NCBI GenBank assembly: GCA_963680875.1
Contig: OY804580.1
Coordinates: 116,315,534 to 116,379,533, forward strand
Reading direction: 5' to 3'
Length of the DNA: 64,000 nucleotides
Source: Bathymodiolus brooksi
Lineage: Eukaryota; Mollusca; Bivalvia; Mytilida; Modiolidae
Shown here: piece after piece, positions 1-12,179 of the stretch
How positions within the stretch are numbered: position 1 is the stretch's first letter
How the letters are laid out: each line of letters opens with the position of its first letter
Translations under genes and position numbers: made by a program
Notes under the pieces: model-generated
What the model saw: only the letters and a program-made list of their open reading frames with translations
Told to the model about the DNA's origin: nothing
The model's database searches: none

Positions 1-138
1 TGTCGAGTATAATCTATATGTCTGTTGTATGTTGTTTCTAACGGACTGTCTAGTATAATCTACATGTCTGTTGTATATTGTTTCTAACGGACTGTCGAGT
101 ATAATATACATGTCTGTTGTATGTTGTTTCTAACGGAC

Positions 139-184
139 TGTCGAGTATAATCTACATGTCTGTTGTATGTTGTTTCTAACGGAC
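139..184. repeat. Reference consensus monomer, with an imperfect inverted repeat
   Basis: This copy equals the consensus and serves as reference. GTCTGTT (158-164) is complementary to AACGGAC (178-184) across a 13-base loop. Six of seven pairs are Watson-Crick and the middle pair is T23/G43, a mismatch in DNA but a G-U wobble in a + strand RNA. The complementary strand would have C/A there, so any RNA hairpin is better on the + strand. The unit also holds the 6-bp palindrome ACATGT and two CpG sites (bases 4-5 and 42-43). That the stem forms or does anything is inference. Confidence 0.85.
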
Positions 185-3100
185 TGTCGAGTATAATCTA
201 CATGTCTGTTGTATGTTGTTTCTAACGGACTGTCGAGTATAATCTACATGTCTGTTGTATGTTGTTTCTAACGAACTGTCGAGTATAATCTACATATCTG
301 TTGTATGTTGTTTCTAACGGACTGTCGAGTATAATCTCCATGTCTGTTGTATATTGTTTCTAACAGACTGTCGAGTAAAATCTACATGTCTGTTGTATGT
401 TGTTTCAAACGGACTTTCGAGTATAATCTACATGTCTGTTGTATGTTGTTTCTAACGGACTGTCGAGTATAATCTACATGTCTGTTGTATGTTGTTTCTA
501 ACGGACTGTCGAGTATAATCTACATGTCTGTTGTATGTTGTTTCTAACGGACTGTCGAGTATAATCTACATGTCTGTTGTATGTTGTTTCTAACGGACTG
601 TCGAGTATAATCTAAATGTCTGTTGTATGCTGTTTCTAACGAACTGTCGAGTATAATCTACATGTCCGTTGTATGTTGTTTCTAACGGACTGTCGAGTAT
701 AATCTACATGTCTGTTGTATGTTGTTTCTAACGGACTGTCGAGTATATTCTACATGTCTGTTGTATGTTGTTTCTAACGGACTGTCGGGTATAATCTACA
801 TGTCTGTTGTATGTTGTTTCTAACGGACTGTCGAGTATAATCCAAATGTCTGTTGTATGTTGTTTCTAACGAACTGTCAAGTATAATCTACATGTCTGTT
901 GTATGTTGTTTCCAACAGACGGTCGAGTATAATCTAAATGTCTGTTGTATGTTGTTTCAAACGAACTGTCGAGTATAATCTACATGTCTGTTGTATGTTG
1001 TTTCTAACGGACTGTCGAGTGTAATCTACATGTCTGTTGTATGTTGTTTCTAACGGACTGTCGAGTATAATCTACATGTCTGCTGTATGTTGTTTATAAC
1101 AGACTGTCGAGTATAATCTACATGTCTGTTGTATGTTGTTTCTAAAGGACTGTCGAGTATAATCTAAATGTCTGTTGTAAGTTGTTTCTAACGGACTGTC
1201 GAGTATAATCTACATGTCTGTTGTATGTTGTTTCTAACGGACTGTCGAGTATAATCTACATGTCTGTTGTATGTTGTTTCTAACGGACTCTCGAGTATAT
1301 TCTACATGTCTGTTGTATGTTGTTTCTAACGGACTGTCGGGTATAATCTACATGTCTGTTGTATGTTGTTTCTAACGGACTGTCGAGTATATTCTACATG
1401 TCTGTTGTATGTTGTTTCTAACGAACTGTCGGGTATAATATACATGTCTGTTGTATGTTGTTTCTAACGGACTGTCGAGTATAATCTAAATGCCTGTTGT
1501 ATGTTGTTTCTAACGGACTGTCAAGTATAATCTACATGTCTGTTGTATGTTGTTTCTAACGGACTGTCGAGTATAATCTACATGTCTGTTGTATGTTGTT
1601 TCTAACGGACTGTCGAGTATAATCTACATGTCTGTTGTATGTTGTTTCTAACGGACTGTCGAGTATAATCTATATGTCTGTTGTATATTGTTTCTAACGG
1701 ACTGTCGAGTATAATCTACATGTCTGTTGTATGTTGTTTCTAACGGACTGTTGAGTATAATCTACATATCTGTTGTATGTTGTTTCTAACGGACTGTCGA
1801 GTATAATCTACATGTCTGTTGTATGTTGTTTCTAACGGACTGTCGAGTATAATCTCCATGTCTGTTGTATGTTGTTTCTAACAGACTGTCGAGTATAATC
1901 TACATATCTGTTGTATGTTGTTTCAAACGGACGGTCGAATATAATCTACATGTCTGTTGTATGTTGTTTCTAACGGACTGTCGAGTATAATCTACATGTC
2001 TGTTGTATGTTGTTTCTAACGGACTGTCGGGTATAATCTACATGTCTGTTGTATGTTGTTTCTAACGGACTGTCGAGTATAATCTAAATGTCTGTTGTAT
2101 GTTGTTTCTAACGGACTGTCAAGTATAATCTACATGTCTGTTGTATGTTGTTTCTAACAGACTGTCGAGTATAATCTACATGTCTGTTGTATGTTGTTTC
2201 AAACGGACTGTCGAGTATAATCTACATGTCTGTTGTATGTTGTTTCTAACGGACTGTCGAGTGTAATCTACATGTCTGTTGTATGTTGTTTCTAACGGAC
2301 TGTCGAGTATAATCTACATGTCTGCTGTATGTTGTTTATAACGGACTGTCGAGTATAATCTACATGTCTGTTGTATGTTGTTTCTAACGGACTGTCGAGT
2401 ATAATCTAAATGTCTGTTGTATGATGTTTCTAACGAACTGTCGAGTATAATCTACATGTCTGTTGTATGTTGTTTCTAACGGACTCTCGAGTATAATCTA
2501 CATGTCTGTTGTATGTTGTTTCTAACGGACTGTAGAGTATATTCTACATGTCTGTTGTATGTTGTTTCTAACGGACTGTCGGGTATAATCTACATGTCTG
2601 TTGTATGTTGTTTCTAACGGACTGTCGAGTATATTCTACATGTCTGTTGTATGTTGTTTCTAACGGACTGTCGGGTATAATCTACATTTCTGTTATATGT
2701 TGTTTCTAACGGACTGTCGAGTATAATCTACATGTCTGTTGTATGTTGTTTCTAACGAACTGTCGAGTATATTCTACATGTCTGTTGTATGTTTTTTCTA
2801 ACGGACTGTCGAGTATAATCTCCATGTATGTTGTATGTTGTTTCTAACGGACTGTCGAGTATAATCTATATGTCTGTTGTATGTTGTTTCTAACGGACTG
2901 TCTAGTATAATCTACATGTCTGTTGTATGTTGTTTCTAACGGACTGTCGAGTATGATATACATGTCTGTTGTATGTTGTTTCTAACGGACTGTCGAGTAT
3001 AATCTACATGTCTGTTGTATGTTGTTTCTAACGGACTGTCGAGTATAATCTACATGTCTGTTGTATGTTGTTTCTAACGGACTGTCGAGTATAATCTACA

Positions 3101-6100
3101 TGTCTGTTGTATGTTGTTTCTAACGGACTGTCGAGTATATTCTACATGTCTGTTGTATGTTGTTTCTAACGGACTGTCGAGTATAATCTACATGTCTGTT
3201 GTATGTTGTTTCTAACGAACTGTCGAGTATAATCTACATATCTGTTGTATGTTGTTTCTAACGGACTGTCGAGTATAATCTCCATGTCTGTTGTATATTG
3301 TTTCTAACAGACTGTCGAGTAAAATCTACATGTCTGTTGTATGTTGTTTCAAACGGACTGTCGAGTATAATCTACATGTCTGTTGTATGTTGTTTCTAAC
3401 GGACTGTCGAGTATAATCTACATGTCTGTTGTATGTTGTTTCTAACGGACTGTCGAGTATAATCTACATGTCTGTTGTATGTTGTTTCTAACGGACTGTC
3501 GAGTATAATCTACATGTCTGTTGTATGTTGTTTCTAACGGACTGTCGAGTATAATCTAAATGTCTGTTGTATGTTGTTTCTAACGAACTGTCGAGTATAA
3601 TCTACATGTCCGTTGTATGTTGTTTCTAACGGACTGTCGAGTATAATCTACATGTCTGTTGTATGTTGTTTCTAACGGACTGTCGGGTATAATCTACATG
3701 TCTGTTGTATGTTGTTTCTAACGGACTGTCGAGTATAATCCAAATGTCTGTTGTATGTTGTTTCTAACGAACTGTCAAGTATAATCTACATGTCTGTTGT
3801 ATGTTGTTTCTAACAGACGGTCGAGTATAATCTAAATGTCTGTTGTATGTTGTTTCAAACGAACTGTCGAGTATAATCTACATGTCTGTTGTATGTTGTT
3901 TCTAACGGACTGTCGAGTGTAATCTACATGTCTGTTGTATGTTGTTTCTAACGGACTGTCGAGTATAATCTACATGTCTGCTGTATGTTGTTTATAACGG
4001 ACTGTCGAGTATAATCTACATGTCTGTTGTATGTTGTTTCTAAAGGACTGTCGAGTATAATCTAAATGTCTGTTGTATGTTGTTTCTAACGGACTGTCGA
4101 GTATAATCTACATGTCTGTTGTATGTTGTTTCTAACGGACTGTCGAGTATAATCTACATGTCTGTTGTATGTTGTTTCTAACGGACTCTCGAGTATATTC
4201 TACATGTCTGTTGTATGTTGTTTCTAACGGACTGTCGGGTATAATCTACATGTCTGTTGTATGTTGTTTCTAACGGACTGTCGAGTATATTCTACATGTC
4301 TGTTGTATGTTGTTTCTAACGAACTGTCGGGTATAATATACATGTCTGTTGTATGTTGTTTCTAACGGACTGTCGAGTATAATCTAAATGCCTGTTGTAT
4401 GTTGTTTCTAACGGACTGTCAAGTATAATCTACATGTCTGTTGTATGTTGTTTCTAACGGACTGTCGAGTATAATCTACATGTCTGTTGTATGTTGTTTC
4501 TAACGGACTGTCGAGTATAATCTACATGTCTGTTGTATGTTGTTTCTAACGGACTGTCGAGTATAATCTATATGTCTGTTGTATATTGTTTCTAACGGAC
4601 TGTCGAGTATAATCTACATGTCTGTTGTATGTTGTTTCTAACGGACTGTTGAGTATAATCTACATATCTGTTGTATGTTGTTTCTAACGGACTGTCGAGT
4701 ATAATCTACATGTCTGTTGTATGTTGTTTCTAACGGACTGTCGAGTATAATCTCCATGTCTGTTGTATGTTGTTTCTAACAGACTGTCGAGTATAATCTA
4801 CATATCTGTTGTATGTTGTTTCAAACGGACGGTCGAATATAATCTACATGTCTGTTGTATGTTGTTTCTAACGGACTGTCGAGTATAATCTACATGTCTG
4901 TTGTATGTTGTTTTTAACGGACTGTCGGGTATAATCTACATGTCTGTTGTATGTTGTTTCTAACGGACTGTCGAGTATAATCTAAATGTCTGTTGTATGT
5001 TGTTTCTAACGGACTGTCAAGTATAATCTACATGTCTGTTGTATGTTGTTTCTAACGGACTGTCGAGTGTAATCTACATGTCTGTTGTATGTTGTTTCTA
5101 ACGGACTGTCGAGTATAATCTACATGTCTGTTGTATGTTGTTTCTAACGGACTGTCGAGTATAATCTAAATGTCTGTTGTATGATGTTTCTAACGAACTG
5201 TCGAGTATAATCTACATGTCTGTTGTATGTTGTTTCTAACGGACTCTCGAGTATAATCTACATGTCTGCTGTATGTTGTTTCTAACGGATTGTAGAGTAT
5301 ATTCTACATGTCTGTTGTATGTTGTTTCTAACGGACTGTCGGGTATAATCTACATGTCTGTTGTATGTTGTTTCTAACGGACTGTCGAGTATATTCTACA
5401 TGTCTGTTGTATGTTGTTTCTAACGGACTGTCGGGTATAATCTACATTTCTGTTATATGTTGTTTCTAACGAACTGTCGAGTATATTCTACATGTCTGTT
5501 GTATGTTTTTTCTAACGGACTGTCGAGTATAATCTCCATGTATGTTGTATGTTGTTTCTAACGGACTGTCGAGTATAATCTATATGTCTGTTGTATGTTG
5601 TTTCTAACGGACTGTCTAGAATAATCTACATGTCTGTTGTATGTTGTTTCTAACGGACTGTCGAGTATAATATACATGTCTGTTGTATGTTGTTTCTAAC
5701 GGACTGTCGAGTATAATCTACATGTCTGTTGTATGTTGTTTCTAACGGACTGTCGAGTATAATCTACATGTCTGTTGTATGTTGTTTCTAACGGACTGTC
5801 GAGTATAATCTACATGTCTGTTGTATGTTGTTTCTAACGGACTGTCGAGTATATTCTACATGTCTGTTGTATGTTGTTTCTAACGGACTGTCGAGTATAA
5901 TCTACATGTCTGTTGTATGTTGTTTCTAACGAACTGTCGAGTATAATCTACATGTCTGTTGTATGTTGTTTCTAACGGACTGTCGAGTATAATCTCCATG
6001 TCTGTTGTATATTGTTTCTAACAGACTGTCGAGTATAATCTACATGTCTGTTGTATGTTGTTTCAAACGGACTGTCGAGTATAATCTAAATGTCTGTTGT

Positions 6101-6195
6101 ATGTTGTTTCTAACGGACTGTCGAGTATAATCTACATGTCTGTTGTATGTTGTTTCTAACGGACTGTCGAGTATAATCTACATGTCTGTTGTATG

Positions 6196-6250
6196 TTGTT
6201 TCTAACGGACTGTCGAGTATAATCTACATGTCTGTTGTATGTTTTTCTAA
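6196..6250. repeat. 45-bp monomer, one-base deletion in the loop segment; like copies near 10,794, 20,450, 40,827
   Basis: GTTGTTTCT is shortened to GTTTTTCT, so the monomer is 45 bp. The same lesion is found near 10,794, 20,450 and 40,827. The last is the large-duplication partner of 20,450, and shared flanking variants (AAATG, then GTCCG, then ACTATCG) suggest all four descend from one deletion. Confidence 0.85.
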
Positions 6251-9058
6251 CGGACTGTCGAGTATAATCTAAATGTCTGTTGTATGTTGTTTCTAACGGA
6301 CTGTCGAGTATAATCTACATGTCCGTTGTATGTTGTTTCTAACGGACTGTCGAGTATAATCTACATGTCTGTTGTATGTTGTTTCTAACGGACTATCGAG
6401 TATATTCTACATGTCTGTTGTATGTTGTTTCTAACGGACTGTCGGGTATAATCTACATGTCTGTTGTATGTTGTTTCTAACGGACTGTCGAGTATAATCT
6501 AAATGTCTGTTGTATGTTGTTTCTAACGAACTGTCAAGTATAATCTACATGTCTGTTGTATGTTGTTTCAAACGGACTGTCGAGTATAATCTACATGTCT
6601 GTTGTATGTTGTTTCTAACGGACTGTCGAATGTAATCTACATGTCTGTTGTATGTTGTTTCTAACGGACTGTCGAGTATAATCTACATGTCTGTTGTATG
6701 TTGTTTCTAACGGACTGTCGAGTATAATCTATATGTCTGTTGTATATTGTTTCTAACGGACTGTCGAGTATAATCTACATGTCTGTTGTATGTTGTTTCT
6801 AACGGACTGTTGAGTATAATCTACATATCTGTTGTATGTTGTTTCTAACGGACTGTCGAGTATAATCTACATGTCTGTTGTATGTTGTTTCTAACGGACT
6901 GTCGAGTATAATCTCCATGTCTGTTGTATGTTGTTTCTAACAGACTGTCGAGTATAATCTACATATCTGTTGTATGTTGTTTCAAACGGACGGTCGAATA
7001 TAATCTACATGTTTGTTGTATGTTGTTTCTAACGGACTGTCGAGTATAATCTACATGTCTGTTGTATGTTGTTTCTAACGGACTGTCGGGTATAATCTAC
7101 ATGTCTGTTGTATGTTGTTTCTAACGGACTGTCGAGTATAATCTAAATGTCTGTTGTATGTTGTTTCTAACGGACTGTCAAGTATAATCTACATGTCTGT
7201 TGTATGTTGTTTCTAACAGACTGTCGAGTATAATCTACATGTCTGTTGTATGTTGTTTCAAACGGACTGTCGAGTATAATCTACATGTCTCTTGTATGTT
7301 GTTTCTAACGGACTGTCGAGTGTAATCTACATGTCTGTTGTATGTTGTTTCTAACGGACTGTCGAGTATAATCTACATGTCTGCTGTATGTTGTTTATAA
7401 CGGACTGTCGAGTATAATCTACATGTCTGTTGTATGTTGTTTCTAACGGACTGTCGAGTATAATCTAAATGTCTGTTGTATGTTGTTTCTAACGAACTGT
7501 CGAGTATAATCTACATGTCTGTTGTATGTTGTTTCTAACGGACTGTCGAGTATAATCTACATGTCTGTTGTATGTTGTTTCTAACGGACTGTAGAGTATA
7601 TTCTACATGTCTGTTGTATGTTGTTTCTAGCGGACTGTCGGGTATAATCTACATGTCTGTTGTATGTTGTTTCTAACGGACTGTCGAGTATATTCTACAT
7701 GTCTGTTGTATGTTGTTTCTAACGGACTGTCGGGTATAATCTACATGTCTGTTATATGTTGTTTCTAACGAACTGTCGAGTATATTCTACATGTCTGTTG
7801 TATGTTTTTTCTAACGGACTGTCGAGTATAATCTCCATGTATGTTGTATGTTGTTTCTAACGGACTGTCGAGTATAATCTATATGTCTGTTGTATGTTGT
7901 TTCTAACGGACTGTCTAGAATAATCTACATGTCTGTTGTATGTTGTTTCTAACGGACTGTCGAGTATAATCTACATGTCTGTTGTATGTTGTTTCTAACG
8001 GACTGTCGAATGTAATCTACATGTCTGTTGTATGTTGTTTCTAACGGACTGTCGAGTATAATCTACATGTCTGCTGTATGTTGTTTATAACGGACTGTCG
8101 AGTATAATCTACATGTCTGTTGTATGTTGTTTCTAACGGACTGTCGAGTATAATCTAAATGTCTGTTGTATGTTGTTTCTAACGAACTGTCGAGTATAAT
8201 CTACATGTCTGTTGTATGTTGTTTCTATCGGACTGTCGAGTATAATCTACATGTCTGTTGTATGTTGTTTCTAACGGACTGTCGAGTATATTCTACATGT
8301 TTGTTGTATGTTGTTTCTAACGGACTGTCGGGTATAATCTACATGTCTGTTGTATGTTGTTTCTAACGGACTGTCGAGTATATTCTACATGTCTGTTGTA
8401 TATTGTTTCTAACGGACTGTCGAGTATAATCTACATGTCTGTTGTATGTTGTTTCTAACGGACTGTTGAGTATAATCTACATATCTGTTGTATGTTGTTT
8501 CTAACGGACTGTCGAGTATAATCTACATGTCTGTTGTATGTTGTTTCTAACGGACTGTAGAGTATAATCTCCATGTTTGTTGTATGTTGTTTCTAACAGA
8601 CTGTCGAGTATAATCTACATGTCTGTTGTATGTTGTTTCAAACGGACGGTCGAGTATAATCTACATGTCTGATGTATGTTGTTTCTAACGGACTGTCGAG
8701 TATAATCTACATGTCTGTTGTATTTTGTTTCTAACGGACTGTCGAGTATTATCTACATGTCTGTTGTATGTTGTTTCTAACGGACTGTCGAGTATAATCT
8801 ACATGTCTGTTGTATGTTGTTTCTAACGGACTGTCGAGTATAATCTAAATGTCTGTTGTATGTTGTTTCTAACGGACTGTCGAGTATAATCTACATGTCC
8901 GTTGTATGTTGTTTCTAACGAACTGTCGAGTATAATCTACATGTCTGTTGTATGTTGTTTCTAACGGACTGTCGAGTATAATCTAAATGTCTGTTGTATG
9001 TTGTTTCTAACGGACTGTCAAGTATAATCTACATGTCTGTTGTATGTTGTTTCTAACA

Positions 9059-9518
9059 GACTGTCGAGTATAATCTACATGTCTGTTGTATGTTGTTTCA
9101 AACGGACTGTCGAGTATCATCTACATGTCTGTTGTATGCTGTTTCTAACGAACTGTCGAGTATAATATAAATGTCTGTTGTATGTTGTTTCTAACGGACT
9201 GTCGAGTATAATCTACATGTCTGTTGTATGTTGTTTCTAACGAACTGTCGAGTATATTCTACATGTCTGTTGTATGTTTTTTCTAACGGACTGTCGAGTA
9301 TAATCTACATGTCTGTTGTATGTTGTTTCAAACGGACTGTCGAGTATCATCTACATGTCTGTTGTATGCTGTTTCTAACGAACTGTCGAGTATAATATAA
9401 ATGTATGTTGTATGTTGTTTCTAACGGACTGTCGAGTATAATCTACATGTCTGTTGTATGTTGTTTCTAACGAACTGTCGAGTATATTCTACATGTCTGT
9501 TGTATGTTTTTTCTAACG
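9059..9518. repeat. Local tandem duplication of five monomers (230 bp x 2)
   Basis: Bases 9,059-9,288 and 9,289-9,518 carry the same five-monomer variant string: CAAACGG, TATCAT, the TATGCTG monomer with AACGAAC, the TAATATAAATG monomer, and the T6-run monomer. TATCAT lies at 9,115 and 9,345. The second copy has a private change (ATGTATG where the first has ATGTCTG). Identity breaks on the left at 9,058/9,288 and on the right at about 9,535. Confidence 0.85.
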
Positions 9519-9817
9519 GACTGTCGAGTATAATATCCATGTATGTTGTATGTTGTTTCTAACGGACTGTCGAGTATAATCTATATGTCTGTTGTATGTT
9601 GTTTCTAACGGACTGTCGAGTATAATCTACATGTCTGTTGTATGTTGTTTCTAACGGACTGTCGAGTATAATCTACATGTCTGTTGTATGTTGTTTCTAA
9701 CGGACTGTCGAGTATAATCTATATGTCTGTTGTATATTGTTTCTAACGGACTGTCGAGTATAATCTACATGTCTGTTGTATGTTGTTTCTAACGGACTGT
9801 TGAGTATAATCTACATA

Positions 9818-10185
9818 TCTGTTGTATGTTGTTTCTAACAGACTGTCGAGTATAATCTACATGTCTGTTGTATGTTGTTTCAAACGGACGGTCGAGTATA
9901 ATCTACATGTCTGTTGTATGTTGTTTCTAACGGACTGTCGAGTATAATCTACATGTCTGTTGTATGTTGTTTCTAACGTACTGTCGAGTATAATCTACAT
10001 GTCTGTTGTATGTTGTTTCTAACAGACTGTCGAGTATAATCTACATGTCTGTTGTATGTTGTTTCAAACGGACGGTCGAGTATAATCTACATGTCTGTTG
10101 TATGTTGTTTCTAACGGACTGTCGAGTATAATCTACATGTCTGTTGTATGTTGTTTCTAACGTACTGTCGAGTATAATCTACATG
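9818..10185. repeat. Local tandem duplication of four monomers (184 bp x 2)
   Basis: Bases 9,818-10,001 and 10,002-10,185 match as four-monomer strings that include AACAGAC, CAAACGGACGG and the rare AACGTAC variant (AACGTA at 9,975 and 10,159). Identity fails at 9,817/10,001 on the left and continues to 10,194 on the right, where a TGTAAATTG monomer begins. The next monomer junction, near 10,208, carries a one-base deletion. Confidence 0.85.
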
Positions 10186-10209
10186 TCTGTTGTAAATTGT
10201 TTCTAACGA
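10165..10209. repeat. 45-bp monomer, AACGAC lesion; like copies near 11,953, 13,194, 15,953
   Basis: AACGGAC is shortened to AACGAC. Copies near 10,208, 13,194 and 15,953 also carry TGTAAATTG in the same monomer and are probably one lineage. The copy near 11,953 lacks that marker and is followed by GAGTATTATC, so it may be an independent deletion of the same G. Confidence 0.8.
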
Positions 10210-12179
10210 CTGTCGAGTATAATCTACATGTCTGTTGTATGTTGTTTCTAACGGACTGTCGAGTATAATCTACATGTCTGTTGTATGTTGTTTCTAACGG
10301 ACTGTCGAGTATAATCTACATGTCTGTTGTATGTTGTTTCTAACGGACTGTCGAGTATAATCTACATGTCTGTTGTATGTTGTTTCTAACGGACTGTCGA
10401 GTATATTCTACATGTCTGTTGTATGTTGTTTCTAACGGACTGTCGAGTATAATCAACATGTCTGTTGTATGTTGTTTCTAACGAACTGTCGAGTATAATC
10501 TACATGTCTGTTGTATGTTGTTTCTAACGGACTGTCGAGTATCATCTCCATGTCTGTTGTATATTGTTTCTAACAGACTGTCGAGTATAATCTACATGTC
10601 TGTTGTATGTTGTTTCAAACGGACTGTCGAGTATAATCTACATGTCTGTTGTATGTTGTTTCTAACGGACTGTCGAGTATAATCTACATGTCTGTTGTAT
10701 GTTGTTTCTAACGGACTGTCGAGTATAATCTACATGTCTGTTGTATGTTGTTTCTAACGGACTGTCGAGTATAGTCTACATGTCTGTTGTATGTTTTTCT
10801 AACGGACTGTCGAGTATAATCTAAATGTCTGTTGTATGTTGTTTCTAACGGACTGTCGAGTATAATCTACATGTCCGTTGTATGTTGTTTCTAACGGACT
10901 GTCGAGTATAATCTACATGTCTGTTGTATGTTGTTTCTAACGGACTATCGAGTATATTCTACATGTCTGTTGTATGTTGTTTCTAACGGACTGTCGTGTA
11001 TAATCTACATGTCTGTTGTATGTTGTTTCTAACGGACTGTCGAGTATAATCTAAATGTCTGTTGTATGTTGTTTCTAACGAACTGTCAAGTATAATCTAC
11101 ATGTCTGTTGTATGTTGTTTCTAACAGACTGTCGAGTATAATCTACATGTCTGTTGTATGTTGTTTCAAACGGACTGTCGAGTATAATCTACATGTCTGT
11201 TGTATGTTGTTTCTAACGGACTGTCGAATGTAATCTACATGTCTGTTGTATGTTGTTTCTAACGGACTGTCGAGTATAATCTACATGTCTGCTGTATGTT
11301 GTTTATAACGGACTGTCGAGTATAATCTACATGTCTGTTGTATGTTGTTTCTAACGGACTGTCGAGTATAATCTAAATGTCTGTTGTATGTTGTTTCTAA
11401 CGGACTGTCGAGTATAATCTACATGTCTGTTGTATGTTGTTTCTATCGGACTGTCGAGTATAATCTACATGTCTGTTGTATGTTGTTTCTAACGGACTGT
11501 CGATTATATTCTACATGTCTGTTGTATGTTGTTTCTAACGGACTGTCGAGTATAATCTACATGTCTGTTGTATGTTGTTTCTAACGGACTGTCGAGTATA
11601 TTATACATGTCTGTTGTATATTGTTTCTAACGGACTGTCGAGTATAATCTACATGTCTGTTGTATGTTGTTTCTAACGGACTGTTGAGTATAATCTACAT
11701 ATCTGTTGTATGTTGTTTCTAACGGACTGTCGAGTATAATCTACATGTCTGTTGTATGTTGTTTCTAGCGGACTGTAGAGTATAATCTCCATGTTTGTTG
11801 TATGTTGTTTCTAACAGACTGTCGAGTATAATCTACATGTCTGTTGTATGTTGTTTCAAACGGACGGTCGAGTTTAATCTACATGTCTGATGTATGTTGT
11901 TTCTAACGGACTGTCGAGTATAATCTACATGTCTGTTGTATGTTGTTTCTAACGACTGTCGAGTATTATCTACATGTCTGTTGTATGTTGTTTCTAACGG
12001 ACTGTCGAGTATAATCTACATGTCTGTTGTATGTTGTTTCTAACGGACTGTCGAGTATAATCTAAATGTCTGTTGTATGTTGTTTCTAACGGACTGTCGA
12101 GTATAATCTACATGTCCGTTGTATGTTGTTTCTAACGAACTGTCGAGTATAATCTACATGTCTGTTGTATGTTGTTTCT

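Larger units (their letters stand above)
1..7915. repeat. Irregular ~50-64-monomer higher-order repeat, three imperfect copies
   Basis: The order of variant monomers recurs with offsets near 2.7-2.9 kb. The TCTAG haplotype lies at 51, 2,903, 5,617 and 7,916, spaced 62, 59 and 50 monomers. Between the first two copies the offset drifts as whole monomers are gained or lost: 62 near the start, 64 at the GTCCG variants (664 and 3,608), 63 at the TGCTG variants (1,081 and 3,979), 60 at the TAGAG variants (2,533 and 5,293). The third copy is shortened. This is a decayed HOR in which unequal exchange has added or removed whole units while keeping register. Boundaries are approximate and read by eye. 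Confidence 0.75.

Noticed and set aside
139..184. Bacterial-type promoter in each monomer (TTGTTT, 16-base spacer, TATAAT)
   Set aside because: The match to a sigma-70 pattern is present in nearly every unit, but the context is a eukaryotic satellite and nothing lies downstream to transcribe. It could cause cryptic transcription in a bacterial clone, but it is not evidence of a native promoter.
2461..2530. CTCGAG and TCTAGA palindromes as functional sites
   Set aside because: CTCGAG (from G2C, as near 2,485) and TCTAGA (as near 5,616) are single-base variants spread by duplication. They are useful as map markers only.
8166..8366. 66-codon open frame on the + strand, with relatives at 11,384-11,584, 21,040-21,240 and 41,417-41,617
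   Set aside because: These are satellite read in rotating frames (46 = 3x15 + 1, so the peptide repeats every 46 residues). The consensus stops at TTC TAA in one frame and GTA TAA in another. The frames open only where a TATCGG monomer and a TATATTC-type monomer happen to be adjacent. The copy at 41,417 is the duplicate of that at 21,040. There is no start context, domain or codon signal.
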